This document shows, piece after piece, positions 44,689 to 51,834 of a DNA stretch of 64,000 bases. Position 1 is the stretch's first letter, and each line of letters opens with the position of its first letter. Made by a program: the position numbers and the translations under genes. Source of the DNA: Haloterrigena gelatinilytica (GTDB lineage Archaea > Halobacteriota > Halobacteria > Halobacteriales > Natrialbaceae); contig NZ_JABUQZ010000001.1 in NCBI RefSeq assembly GCF_013342145.1, positions 3,162,001-3,226,000 on the forward strand, in the 5' to 3' direction. Under the pieces are notes generated by a model. That model saw only the letters and a program-made list of their open reading frames with translations. It had not been told where the DNA came from and made no database searches.

Positions 44689-45783
44689 ATGGACCCACGT
44701 ATCCGCGAACACGCCGAGGTCATCGCGAACCACTCGGTCGACCTGCAGGAAGGCGATAACGTCGTCGTCGACGCCCACCCCGTCGCCGAGGACCTGGTCG
44801 TCGCCCTCCACGAGGTCATCGGCGATCAGGGTGCGAACCCGGTGACGGTCAGCCAGCGCACGGGCGAGCGCCAGCGGCGGGCCTTCCTCCGGGCGGGCGA
44901 CGACGAGTACGAGACGCCCGAGCACGAACTCGCGCTCATCCGGAACACGGACGTCTACATCGCCATCCGCGCCAGCGACAACGTCACTCAGACCAGCGAC
45001 GTCGATCCCGAGACGCAGGCCGCTTACCGGCAGGCCCACCGCCCGATCCTGGAGGAACGACTCTCGAAGCGCTGGTGTCTCACCCAGTATCCCGCGCCGG
45101 CCAACGCCCAACTGGCCGAGATGAGCACGGAGGGCTACGAGAACTTCGTCTGGGACGCCGTCAACAAGGACTGGGAGGAACAGCGCGAACACCAGGAGCA
45201 CATGGTCGAGATCATGGACCCCGCCGAGGAGATCCGGATCAAAAGCGGCGACACGACCGACGTCACGATGTCGATCGCCGGTAACCCGACGCTCAACGAC
45301 CACGGCGAGCACAACCTGCCCGGCGGCGAGGTCTTCACCGCGCCCCAACCCGACAGCGTCGAGGGGGAGGTGCTGTTCGACATGCCCCTCTATCATCAGG
45401 GCCGGGAGATCACGGACGTCTACCTCGAGTTCGAGGGCGGCGAGGTCGTCGATCACTCGGCGGCGAAGAACGAGGACGTCCTGACGGAAGTCCTCAATAC
45501 GGACGAGGGCGCGCGCCGACTCGGCGAACTGGGTATCGGCATGAACCGCGACATCGATCAGTTCACCTACAACATGCTGTTCGACGAGAAGATGGGCGAT
45601 ACGGTCCACATGGCGGTCGGCCGGGCCTACGACGACACCGTCGGCGAGGGCAACGAGGCCAACGATTCGGCGGTCCACGTCGACATGATCGTCGACATGA
45701 GCGAGGATTCGGTTATCGAAGTGGACGGAGAAGTGGTGCAACGCGACGGGACGTTCCGGTTCGAGGACGGATTCGAACAGTAG
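44689..45783 (+). CDS. M29 family aminopeptidase (thermophilic aminopeptidase T type)
   Basis: A 364-residue cytoplasmic metallo-aminopeptidase that trims N-terminal residues from peptides. Family landmarks are MDPRIREHAEVIANHSVDLQ and PGGEVFTAP (metal-ligand glutamate). Then come FEGGEVVDHSA, GINRD-like GMNRDIDQF, and the end HVDMIVDM with the ligand His. It is somewhat shorter than the 400-410 of bacterial forms. A stem-loop with a T-run follows the stop. The ATG at 44689 is the only good start. Confidence 0.9.
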   Translation: MDPRIREHAEVIANHSVDLQEGDNVVVDAHPVAEDLVVALHEVIGDQGANPVTVSQRTGERQRRAFLRAGDDEYETPEHELALIRNTDVYIAIRASDNVTQTSDVDPETQAAYRQAHRPILEERLSKRWCLTQYPAPANAQLAEMSTEGYENFVWDAVNKDWEEQREHQEHMVEIMDPAEEIRIKSGDTTDVTMSIAGNPTLNDHGEHNLPGGEVFTAPQPDSVEGEVLFDMPLYHQGREITDVYLEFEGGEVVDHSAAKNEDVLTEVLNTDEGARRLGELGIGMNRDIDQFTYNMLFDEKMGDTVHMAVGRAYDDTVGEGNEANDSAVHVDMIVDMSEDSVIEVDGEVVQRDGTFRFEDGFEQ

Positions 45784-45819
45784 GACCGCGAGCAAACGCA
45801 GTGAGTAAGCGGCCTTCTC

Positions 45820-45875
45820 GCGCACGACGGCGCAAGCGAGGGTTCGAAAGCGCCGTGCGCCTTCGGTAGTTTTTA
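45820..45875 (+). terminator. stem-loop terminator after the aminopeptidase
   Basis: Left arm GCGCACGACGGCGC (45820-45833) pairs with right arm GCGCCGTGCGC (45850-45860) apart from a two-base bulge. T-rich TAGTTTTTATC begins 8 nt later. It lies 37 nt after the stop of the M29 gene, on the same strand. Confidence 0.5.
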
Positions 45876-45990
45876 TCGACGGTTTTGCGCCTGCGACGGA
45901 CGCTTCGAACCTGTGAACAGAGAGCGGTATGACAGCGCCGGGGAGACTCTGTCACTTCCATAATCCACAAATATTTCGCATAACGTATCG

Positions 45991-47184
45991 ATGGATGATA
46001 CACTGATGTCCGCGCTGTTGCTCGGCGTCGGCGTTCTCGTCGCGGTCTTCGTCGGCTACAACATCGGCGGTTCGACGACCGGGCCGGCGTTCGGGCCCGC
46101 CGTCGGCGCCGACGTGATCGGGAAGGGCGTCGCGGCGGCGCTCATGTCCGTTTGTTTCGCGCTCGGGGCCCTGACCGTCGGTCCGGAAGTCGTCGAGACG
46201 CTCGCGGGCGATCTCCTTCGGGACCAGTCGGTCTTCACGCTTCGCTCGAGCGCCGCCGTCCTGCTGGTGATCGGCGGGGCGTTGTTCCTGGGCAACTACG
46301 CGGGCGTCCCCACCTCGACGTCGATGACCGCCGTCGGCGCGGTCGCCGCGCTGGGGTTTGCGGCCGGCGAACTCGACCGCGCCGTGCTCGGCGAGATCGT
46401 CACGTGGTGGCTCGTCGCACCGGTCGTCGGCTTCTGGGTCGCCGGCGTCGTCGGTCGGTACTGGTATCCGCGGCTGCACGCGTGGCTCGCGCTCGAGGAC
46501 GGTCGGCGAGAGCGACCGCTCGTACGGGTGGTTTCGTCGGGAATCACGCCGCGGCCCGTCGTCGAATCGACCGACGGACGACGCGAGCTATCGGGGGCGA
46601 TCGTCGTCGTCGCCGTCGGCTGTCTGATGGCCTACGCATCGGGAACGAGCAACATCGCCAACGCCGTCGCGCCGTTGTACGCGACCGGCGAACTGGAACT
46701 CGACCCGCTGCTCCTGCTCGGCTCGGCCGCCGTCGCCGTCGGCGCGTTCACGATCGCCCGACGAACCCTCGAGACGCTGGGCAACGACATCACGGCGCTG
46801 CCGCTGCCGGCGGCGATCGTCGTCGCCGTCATCAGTTCGGCGATCGTCGTGAGCCTCTCGGCGGTCGGCATCCCCGCGAGTTTCGTCATCGTGGCGACGA
46901 TGAGCATCGTCGGACTGGGTTGGGGGCGGGCGTCCCGGACGCCGACGCTCACCGACGTCGCCCGCGGCGAGGACGCGCCGACCGCCGTCGGCGCGCTGGC
47001 CGCCGACGGAGAGCGCGATTCGCCGGCGTCCAGCGCGCAGGAGACCGCCGACGCGCCGGAGGCGGCGTCGCTGTTCGATCCCTCGACGACGGCCCGTGTC
47101 GTCGTGATGCAGAACGTCGTCCCGATCGTCGCGACGGTCGGGGCGTTCGTGTTGTTCGAGTTCGTTCCGATCTTCGGGCACTGA
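45991..47184 (+). CDS. PiT-family inorganic phosphate transporter
   Basis: A 397-residue membrane protein with about ten helices. The two family signature regions are at the ends: FVGYNIGGSTTGPAFGPAVG near 20-40 and SGTSNIANAVAPL near 215-228. Each carries the Asn residues of the phosphate/cation site. The cytoplasmic loop at about 325-370 is long, acidic and Ala-rich. PiT proteins couple low-affinity phosphate uptake to protons or sodium. AT-rich ACAAATATTTCGC about 20-25 nt before the ATG at 45991 may be the promoter. Confidence 0.92.
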   Translation: MDDTLMSALLLGVGVLVAVFVGYNIGGSTTGPAFGPAVGADVIGKGVAAALMSVCFALGALTVGPEVVETLAGDLLRDQSVFTLRSSAAVLLVIGGALFLGNYAGVPTSTSMTAVGAVAALGFAAGELDRAVLGEIVTWWLVAPVVGFWVAGVVGRYWYPRLHAWLALEDGRRERPLVRVVSSGITPRPVVESTDGRRELSGAIVVVAVGCLMAYASGTSNIANAVAPLYATGELELDPLLLLGSAAVAVGAFTIARRTLETLGNDITALPLPAAIVVAVISSAIVVSLSAVGIPASFVIVATMSIVGLGWGRASRTPTLTDVARGEDAPTAVGALAADGERDSPASSAQETADAPEAASLFDPSTTARVVVMQNVVPIVATVGAFVLFEFVPIFGH

Positions 47185-47283
47185 GCGCGTCCTTCGGTCG
47201 ATCGGCCCGTTCGGTGGCGACGGCCGACGGTCGCACGAGCGGGCGCCGAGACGCCGCGTTCGATCCCGGGCCCAGCGGACGGG

Positions 47284-47291
47284 TTTATATC
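47284..47291 (+). promoter_or_regulatory. TATA box of the universal stress gene
   Basis: TTTATATC lies 23-30 nt upstream of the ATG at 47314, implying a leaderless transcript. Confidence 0.6.
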
Positions 47292-47313
47292 AGCGGACGC
47301 GCTATTTGCGACC

Positions 47314-47730
47314 ATGAAAGTCCTCGTCGCATACGACGGCTCCGCGCCCGCACAGAAGGCAGTAGAATACGCGTTCGACGAGTACGCCGACGAGGAGATC
47401 GTCCTGTTGCGCGTCGTCGAGTTCGCGGACGGCTACACGGAAGCGAGCATCAGGGCCATTCAGGACTTGCTCGACGACCGCGAGGAGGAAGCCGCCGCGA
47501 AACTGCGCGAGGACCTGATGGATCTCGTCGACACGAGCGGCGTCGATTTCCAGATGGACGTCGCCTCCGGCGATCCCGCTCGAGAGGTCGTCGAGTACGC
47601 CGAGGAGAACGACGTCGACCACATCCTCGTCGGCAGCCACGGCCGACAGGGCGTCTCGCGGATCCTGCTGGGCAGCGTCGCCGAACGGATCGTTCGCCGC
47701 GCCCCCGTCTCGGTCACCCTCGTTCGGTGA
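47314..47730 (+). CDS. universal stress protein A family
   Basis: A 138-residue UspA-fold protein, usually dimeric and often ATP-binding. It opens with the Rossmann-like strand MKVLVAYDGSAPAQKAVEYA. The ATP motif near the end is VGSHGRQGVSRILLGSVAER, matching G-x2-G-x9-G(S/T). The function is general stress or signalling, not specific. It lies 129 nt after the phosphate transporter gene on the same strand but has its own TATA box. Confidence 0.93.
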   Translation: MKVLVAYDGSAPAQKAVEYAFDEYADEEIVLLRVVEFADGYTEASIRAIQDLLDDREEEAAAKLREDLMDLVDTSGVDFQMDVASGDPAREVVEYAEENDVDHILVGSHGRQGVSRILLGSVAERIVRRAPVSVTLVR

Positions 47731-47742
47731 GCCCTCGAGGGG

Positions 47743-48252
47743 TCAGATGAGTTCGACGGACCCCTTCTGTCCCGCCGGCTGGTACTCGCAACGGTAGGTG
47801 TCCATCTCGGCGGTCGCTTCGAAGACGAGCGTCTCGCGCTCGCCCTCGACGTCGGTGCCGTCGGTCGAGTAGTCCTCGACGACGTCGCGGTTCTCGTCCC
47901 AGAACGCGAAGTTGTGGTGGATGCCGTCCTTGTTCTCCCAGGTGACCTCGTACTCGCGGCCCTCGACGAGGACGAGCGTCGGGTTCTCGACGCCCTCGAT
48001 CGCGCTCGGCTCGAGGCCGAGCCAGCCCCCGACGTAGCCGTCGAACCGGAGCGACTCGACGTCGCGCCACGCCTCGGGATCGGTGTCGCCCTCGACCGCC
48101 GTCGCCTGATCGAGTCCGGGTTCGGGCTCGTCGGCCTCCGAGTCCGCACCGCCCAGACAGCCGGCGACGGAGACGGTCGCGACCGCGCCGGCTACCGTCG
48201 ACAGGACCGTCCGCCGATTCGCACCGCGCCGGTTCGCGCCGTTCGGTGCCAT
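47743..48252 (-). CDS. cupredoxin-fold Tat lipoprotein with incomplete copper site
   Basis: A 169-residue exported lipoprotein. Leader: NRRTVLSTVAGAVATVSVAG then a lipobox cysteine (about C32). The mature half is a halocyanin/plastocyanin-like beta-barrel: YEVTWENKDGIHHNFAFWDE and TYRCEYQPAGQKGSVELI. A type-1 copper site would need His, Cys, His and usually Met. Here the first His (IHH) and the Cys are kept, but the segment after the Cys reads QPAGQKG, with neither the second His nor the Met. It may bind no copper or bind it differently. The ATG at 48252 gives the Tat leader. Confidence 0.8.
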   Translation of the reverse strand: MAPNGANRRGANRRTVLSTVAGAVATVSVAGCLGGADSEADEPEPGLDQATAVEGDTDPEAWRDVESLRFDGYVGGWLGLEPSAIEGVENPTLVLVEGREYEVTWENKDGIHHNFAFWDENRDVVEDYSTDGTDVEGERETLVFEATAEMDTYRCEYQPAGQKGSVELI

Positions 48253-48351
48253 AGTAGTCCTACGCCGTTGAGGTGGATAAGCGCCAGTCACGGCGGTAGT
48301 GAGTATCACCCGCGGCGAAACGTCGCGGCGAACGGCGCCGGCGGCCGGGTA

Positions 48352-49017
48352 TCAGTTATCGACGAGGTCCGCGACCATTCCGGCGACGAACTCGAGTTCG
48401 TCCTCGTTGACGCCGTGGCCCATCCCCTCGTAGAGCCGTTTGGTGACGTCGGCGTTCATGGACTCGAGGACGTCGGCCGTCTCGTGGACGCGCTCCTCGG
48501 GGATGTGGGGGTCGACGTCGCTGCAGCCCAGAAAGACCGGCGTCTCCTCGAGGTCGCCCGCCGCGTCGAGGTAGTCGTCGGGATCGACGTCCGCGCCGAT
48601 GAGGCCGCCGCTCAGGGCGGCGAGGCCGCCGTACCGCCGCGGGTTGCGGGCGACGAACTCGCTGGCGAGGCAGGCCCCCTGCGAGAAGCCCATCAGCATG
48701 ACGCGCTCGGTCGGGATGCCGGCGTCGTCGGCCTCCGAGATCGCGTCGCTGATCGCCCGCAGGCCCGAGGTTCGACCGGGCTCGTTCCGCTCGACGGGCT
48801 CGAGGAAAGAGTTCGGGTACCACGTCTTGCGGGCCGCCTGCGGCGCGAGGAAGGCGACGCCCTCCCGGCCGACTTCGGTAGCCATCTGAACCATTCCCTG
48901 CGCGGTCGCGCCGCGGCCGTGCGTGAGGACGATCGCGGCCTCGGCGTCCTCGAGGACGGTGCCGCCCGTTACGAGGGGCTGGCCCTGGTGGGGACCGTCG
49001 ACGTCGTCGGCGCTCAT
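48352..49017 (-). CDS. phospholipase/carboxylesterase-family alpha/beta hydrolase
   Basis: A 221-residue hydrolase. The triad is S112 in GFSQGAC, D169 in DVDPHIP and H201 in GMGHGV; the fold begins AIVLTHGRGATAQGM. It overlaps the VOC gene by 4 nt (ATGA) and ends the three-gene operon 50260-48352. In Bacillus, a very similar hydrolase (MhqD) pairs with a VOC dioxygenase (MhqE/O) for quinone and electrophile resistance. Here that pairing suggests the same kind of role, which is inference. Confidence 0.9.
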   Translation of the reverse strand: MSADDVDGPHQGQPLVTGGTVLEDAEAAIVLTHGRGATAQGMVQMATEVGREGVAFLAPQAARKTWYPNSFLEPVERNEPGRTSGLRAISDAISEADDAGIPTERVMLMGFSQGACLASEFVARNPRRYGGLAALSGGLIGADVDPDDYLDAAGDLEETPVFLGCSDVDPHIPEERVHETADVLESMNADVTKRLYEGMGHGVNEDELEFVAGMVADLVDN

Positions 49018-49634
49018 TCGACACCACCGACGCCGGCGTCGGCGTCGGGCAGGTCGTGTTCGACGACCTCGAGGCCCAGCGCCTCGATCGCGCCGCGGAG
49101 GTGCTCGTCCTTGGCGTAGTCGGCGCCGTCCTCCTCGCGGAGTTCCTGGGCCTTCGCCAGGACCTCACCGCGGCGGTCGTCGGGGATCTCGTACTTGTCC
49201 GTCGAGAGCTCGATCACCAGCCCGTTGTTGTCACGGGTGTAGATCGAGTGGAAGATGCCCCGGTCGAAGACGTTGTAGCCGTGGCCCGCGTCCTCGAGCG
49301 CCTGCATCGTGTCCTCGTACTCGTCGGGGTCGACGCTGAAACAGAGGTGGTGGACGGCGCCGACGCCGGCCCGCTGGCCGCGGGCGGAGGGCCGGTCGTC
49401 GCTGACGAAGAAGGTGAGGATGCGTCCGTCTCCGGTGTCGAAGAACAGGTGGGTCTGCGAGGGGTCGTCGAGGTTCGGCTGGCGGAGCACGAGGGGCATG
49501 CCGAGCAGGTCGCGGTAGAACTCGATCGTGTCGGCCTCGTTGCTCCCCCAGATGGTGATGTGGTCGGTTCCGGTCGTGTGGACGGGGCTGTCGGGCAGTT
49601 CGGGCGTGACTGGGTTGGGGTGATCCTGTGACAT
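49014..49634 (-). CDS. VOC-family (glyoxalase/ring-cleavage dioxygenase-like) protein
   Basis: A 206-residue metalloprotein with two beta-alpha-beta-beta-beta units. Likely metal ligands are H in TDHITIWGSN, H in AVHHLCFSV and E in NGLVIELSTD. Residues after about 150 are a helical tail (RRGEVLAKAQELREEDGADY). It is about two thirds the length of MhqO/LinE-type dioxygenases. It lies 5 nt downstream of the flavoprotein gene and overlaps the hydrolase gene, so the three are co-translated. Substrates could be quinones, catechols or thiol adducts of aldehydes. The ATG at 49634 starts MSQDHPNPVTPELP. Confidence 0.88.
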   Translation of the reverse strand: MSQDHPNPVTPELPDSPVHTTGTDHITIWGSNEADTIEFYRDLLGMPLVLRQPNLDDPSQTHLFFDTGDGRILTFFVSDDRPSARGQRAGVGAVHHLCFSVDPDEYEDTMQALEDAGHGYNVFDRGIFHSIYTRDNNGLVIELSTDKYEIPDDRRGEVLAKAQELREEDGADYAKDEHLRGAIEALGLEVVEHDLPDADAGVGGVE

Positions 49635-49639
49635 GGTGA

Positions 49640-50260
49640 TTACTCCGCGACCAGTTCGCCGAAGACGCGCTCGGCGTCCGCGGGAACGTCGAAGTCGTGG
49701 TAGTGTTCGCCCTTTTCGCTCGAGAGGATGTTGAGTGCTGCGGCGGCGCCGTCGCCGACGGCGATGGCGGCCTGCCACTCCTCGGGGCGGACCATCGCGC
49801 CCGTCGCGTAGGCGCCGGAGACGCTGGTCTCCATCTCGACGCCGACGTCGACGGTGCCGTTCTCGGCGAAGTCGACGCCCAGTTCTTCCGCGAGGTCGCG
49901 GTTCGCGCCCGTCGCGAGGACCACGTAGTCGGCCTCGTAGGTGTCCTCGTCGGTCTCGACGGCGAAGCCGCCGGCGGTTTCCTCGACGCCGGTCACTCCC
50001 TCTCCCTGTCGCCGGTCCGCGCCGAAGTCGTCGACCTGCTGGCGGGCCGTCGCCATGAACTCGCTGCCGCCGACCGAGCCGATTCCGAGGTAGTTGAACA
50101 GGTGTGCCTTGTGCATCCAGGTCTCGTCCGTGTCGAACACCGTCGTCTCGAGGCCGTTCTTCGCGGTGAAGAGCGCGGCGCTCAGGCCGGCGGGGCCGCC
50201 GCCGACGACGATCACAGATGCGTTGCGTTCGGAGTCGTCCGCAGACGTCTCGTCGCTCAT
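49640..50260 (-). CDS. FAD-dependent NAD(P) oxidoreductase, thioredoxin-reductase-like without CxxC
   Basis: A 206-residue flavoprotein. The FAD fold is VIVVGGGPAGLSAALFTAKN (17-36), the second FAD motif YVVLATGANRD and the C-terminal GAYATGAMVRPEEWQAAIAV, as in thioredoxin reductase. The NADPH domain and the redox CxxC are missing, so it is a half-length form that needs another electron partner or acts on small molecules. It is first in the operon with the VOC protein and hydrolase, and divergent from gshA. The ATG at 50260 is followed upstream by two palindromic operators. Confidence 0.88.
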   Translation of the reverse strand: MSDETSADDSERNASVIVVGGGPAGLSAALFTAKNGLETTVFDTDETWMHKAHLFNYLGIGSVGGSEFMATARQQVDDFGADRRQGEGVTGVEETAGGFAVETDEDTYEADYVVLATGANRDLAEELGVDFAENGTVDVGVEMETSVSGAYATGAMVRPEEWQAAIAVGDGAAAALNILSSEKGEHYHDFDVPADAERVFGELVAE

Positions 50261-50263
50261 GTA

Positions 50264-50278
50264 GTTACAGAATGTTAC
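50264..50278. promoter_or_regulatory. operator-like palindrome, proximal
   Basis: The minus strand reads GTAACATTCTGTAAC, an imperfect inverted repeat ending 4 nt before the flavoprotein start. One base differs from the GTAACA...TGTTAC arms of the distal site, so both may bind the same repressor. Confidence 0.55.
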
Positions 50279-50318
50279 CGCAGCCGTATGAACCCCGCAG
50301 AGACGCCGGGTCAACTAC

Positions 50319-50334
50319 GTAACACGCGTGTTAC
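50319..50334. promoter_or_regulatory. operator-like palindrome, distal
   Basis: GTAACACGCGTGTTAC is a perfect 16-bp palindrome centred about 66 nt upstream of the flavoprotein ATG, in the gap shared with gshA. The rest of the gap to 50665 shows no supported gene. Confidence 0.65.
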
Positions 50335-50665
50335 CGGGTCGGCGATCGAACGGCGAGCGGCCGGTCGCCCCGACGGTCGACCCGCACCTGCAGATCCGCG
50401 ACCGACGTATCGCTCGAGCGGACAAACAGTCTCACCGCACCGTCCGTATTTTTGCGATAAACAGCCTCTACTCACTAATATCGCCCTGGCGTGCGCAGGC
50501 TCAACCGGTTCAAGCAAAACCGGCCAATCCTGACAGTACGGAACAGAACCACCCGGCGCCGGCCCGCGATCTCGTCCCCCCGCGGCCGTCGGCGCCTTCC
50601 ATCAGCCGTGGCCCGGTGACGGCTTGCTCGAGGGCCACCCGATACAGCAGCCCACGGAGACATCC

Positions 50666-51757
50666 ATGAACACAAGCCTCGAGGTGGAATACTGGGTCAT
50701 CGACGACGACGGCGACCTGGTTTCACCCGGATCACTGCTCGACTACTCCGAACAGATCGATCCAGAGTTCGTCGAACCGATGCTCGAGATCAAGACGACG
50801 CCCTGCTCGTCGACGGCCGAGCTCCGCGAGGAGTTCCTCGGTCTGATCGAGGAGATCGTCGACGCGGCACGCGAACGGGACAAGCGACTCGTCCCGCTGG
50901 CGACGCCGCTGCACGCCGCCCCGTCGGAGATCCCCTACCGCGACAAGCGGGGGACCGACCTCCAGCGGCGGATCGTCGGCCCGGCGTTCGACGACGCGAG
51001 AGTCTGTGCGGGCACGCACATACACTTCGAGCAATCGAACGTCGCCGACCAGTTGAATATGCTGACGGCGCTCGATCCCGCCTTCGCGCTCGTGAACAGT
51101 TCCTCGCACTACCGCGGCGAGCACATCCTGGAGTGCGCCCGGCCGTTCCTCTACCGGCGCTCGTGTTACGAGCCCTGCCCCGAACAGGGCCAGCTCTGGC
51201 CCTACGTCGACAGCGTCGCGGAGTGGGAGGAAGAACTCGAGAACGCCTACGACTGCTTCCGCGAGCGCGCGCTCGAACGCGGCGTCGATCCCGACGCGTT
51301 CGACGAGGCGTTCGACCCCTACGACGCGGTCTGGACGCCGGTCCGACTGCGGAAAGCGATGCCGACCGTCGAGTGGCGCTCGCCGGACGCGGCGCTGCCG
51401 AGTCAGGTACTGCGCCTCGCCGAGACGGTCCGCTCGCTCGTCAGCCGCGCCGACGCCCGCGGGACCGCGATCGGCGACGGCGACCCGACCGACACCCACG
51501 GCGACAACGAGGGCGCGGTGACCCTCCCGTCGTTCGACACCGTCGAAACCGTCACCGACGCCGCGATCCACGACGGCCTCGAGGACGCGAGCGTCCGGAA
51601 CTACCTACAGAACCTCGGATTCACGCCGTCGGCGTACGACCCGCTGGCCGGCCGACTGCCCGACGAGCGGTTCTCGAAACGCCGGGCGAAAAAACTGCGA
51701 CTCGAGGCCGCACGGGGACTCGAGGCCGACCTCGAGCGGCGTCGGGTTCGAGCCTGA
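50666..51757 (+). CDS. gshA: glutamate-cysteine ligase, haloarchaeal gamma-glutamylcysteine synthetase
   Basis: A 363-residue ligase of the GCS2/YbdK class. It joins glutamate and cysteine to gamma-glutamylcysteine, the main low-molecular thiol of haloarchaea, used in place of glutathione. Landmarks are EVEYWVIDDDGDL (substrate strand with Glu ligands) and FVEPMLEIKTTPCSS, then CAGTHIHFEQSN and TVEWRSPDAALPS. The ATG at 50666 starts MNTSLEVEYWVID; the 14 codons upstream in frame do not fit. It is divergent from the flavoprotein-VOC-hydrolase operon, so thiol supply and electrophile handling sit side by side. Confidence 0.93.
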   Translation: MNTSLEVEYWVIDDDGDLVSPGSLLDYSEQIDPEFVEPMLEIKTTPCSSTAELREEFLGLIEEIVDAARERDKRLVPLATPLHAAPSEIPYRDKRGTDLQRRIVGPAFDDARVCAGTHIHFEQSNVADQLNMLTALDPAFALVNSSSHYRGEHILECARPFLYRRSCYEPCPEQGQLWPYVDSVAEWEEELENAYDCFRERALERGVDPDAFDEAFDPYDAVWTPVRLRKAMPTVEWRSPDAALPSQVLRLAETVRSLVSRADARGTAIGDGDPTDTHGDNEGAVTLPSFDTVETVTDAAIHDGLEDASVRNYLQNLGFTPSAYDPLAGRLPDERFSKRRAKKLRLEAARGLEADLERRRVRA

Positions 51758-51834
51758 CGGAGCGCCGCGCTCGAGCGGAAGCGGAGCCGAAGCGACTCTC
51801 GATCGGGATCGCGGTCGGAGTTAGCGGTCTGCGA

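Noticed and set aside
49640-50260. Assignment of the flavoprotein as a true thioredoxin reductase
   Set aside because: It lacks the CxxC redox pair and the NADPH-binding insert, so only the general oxidoreductase family name is safe.
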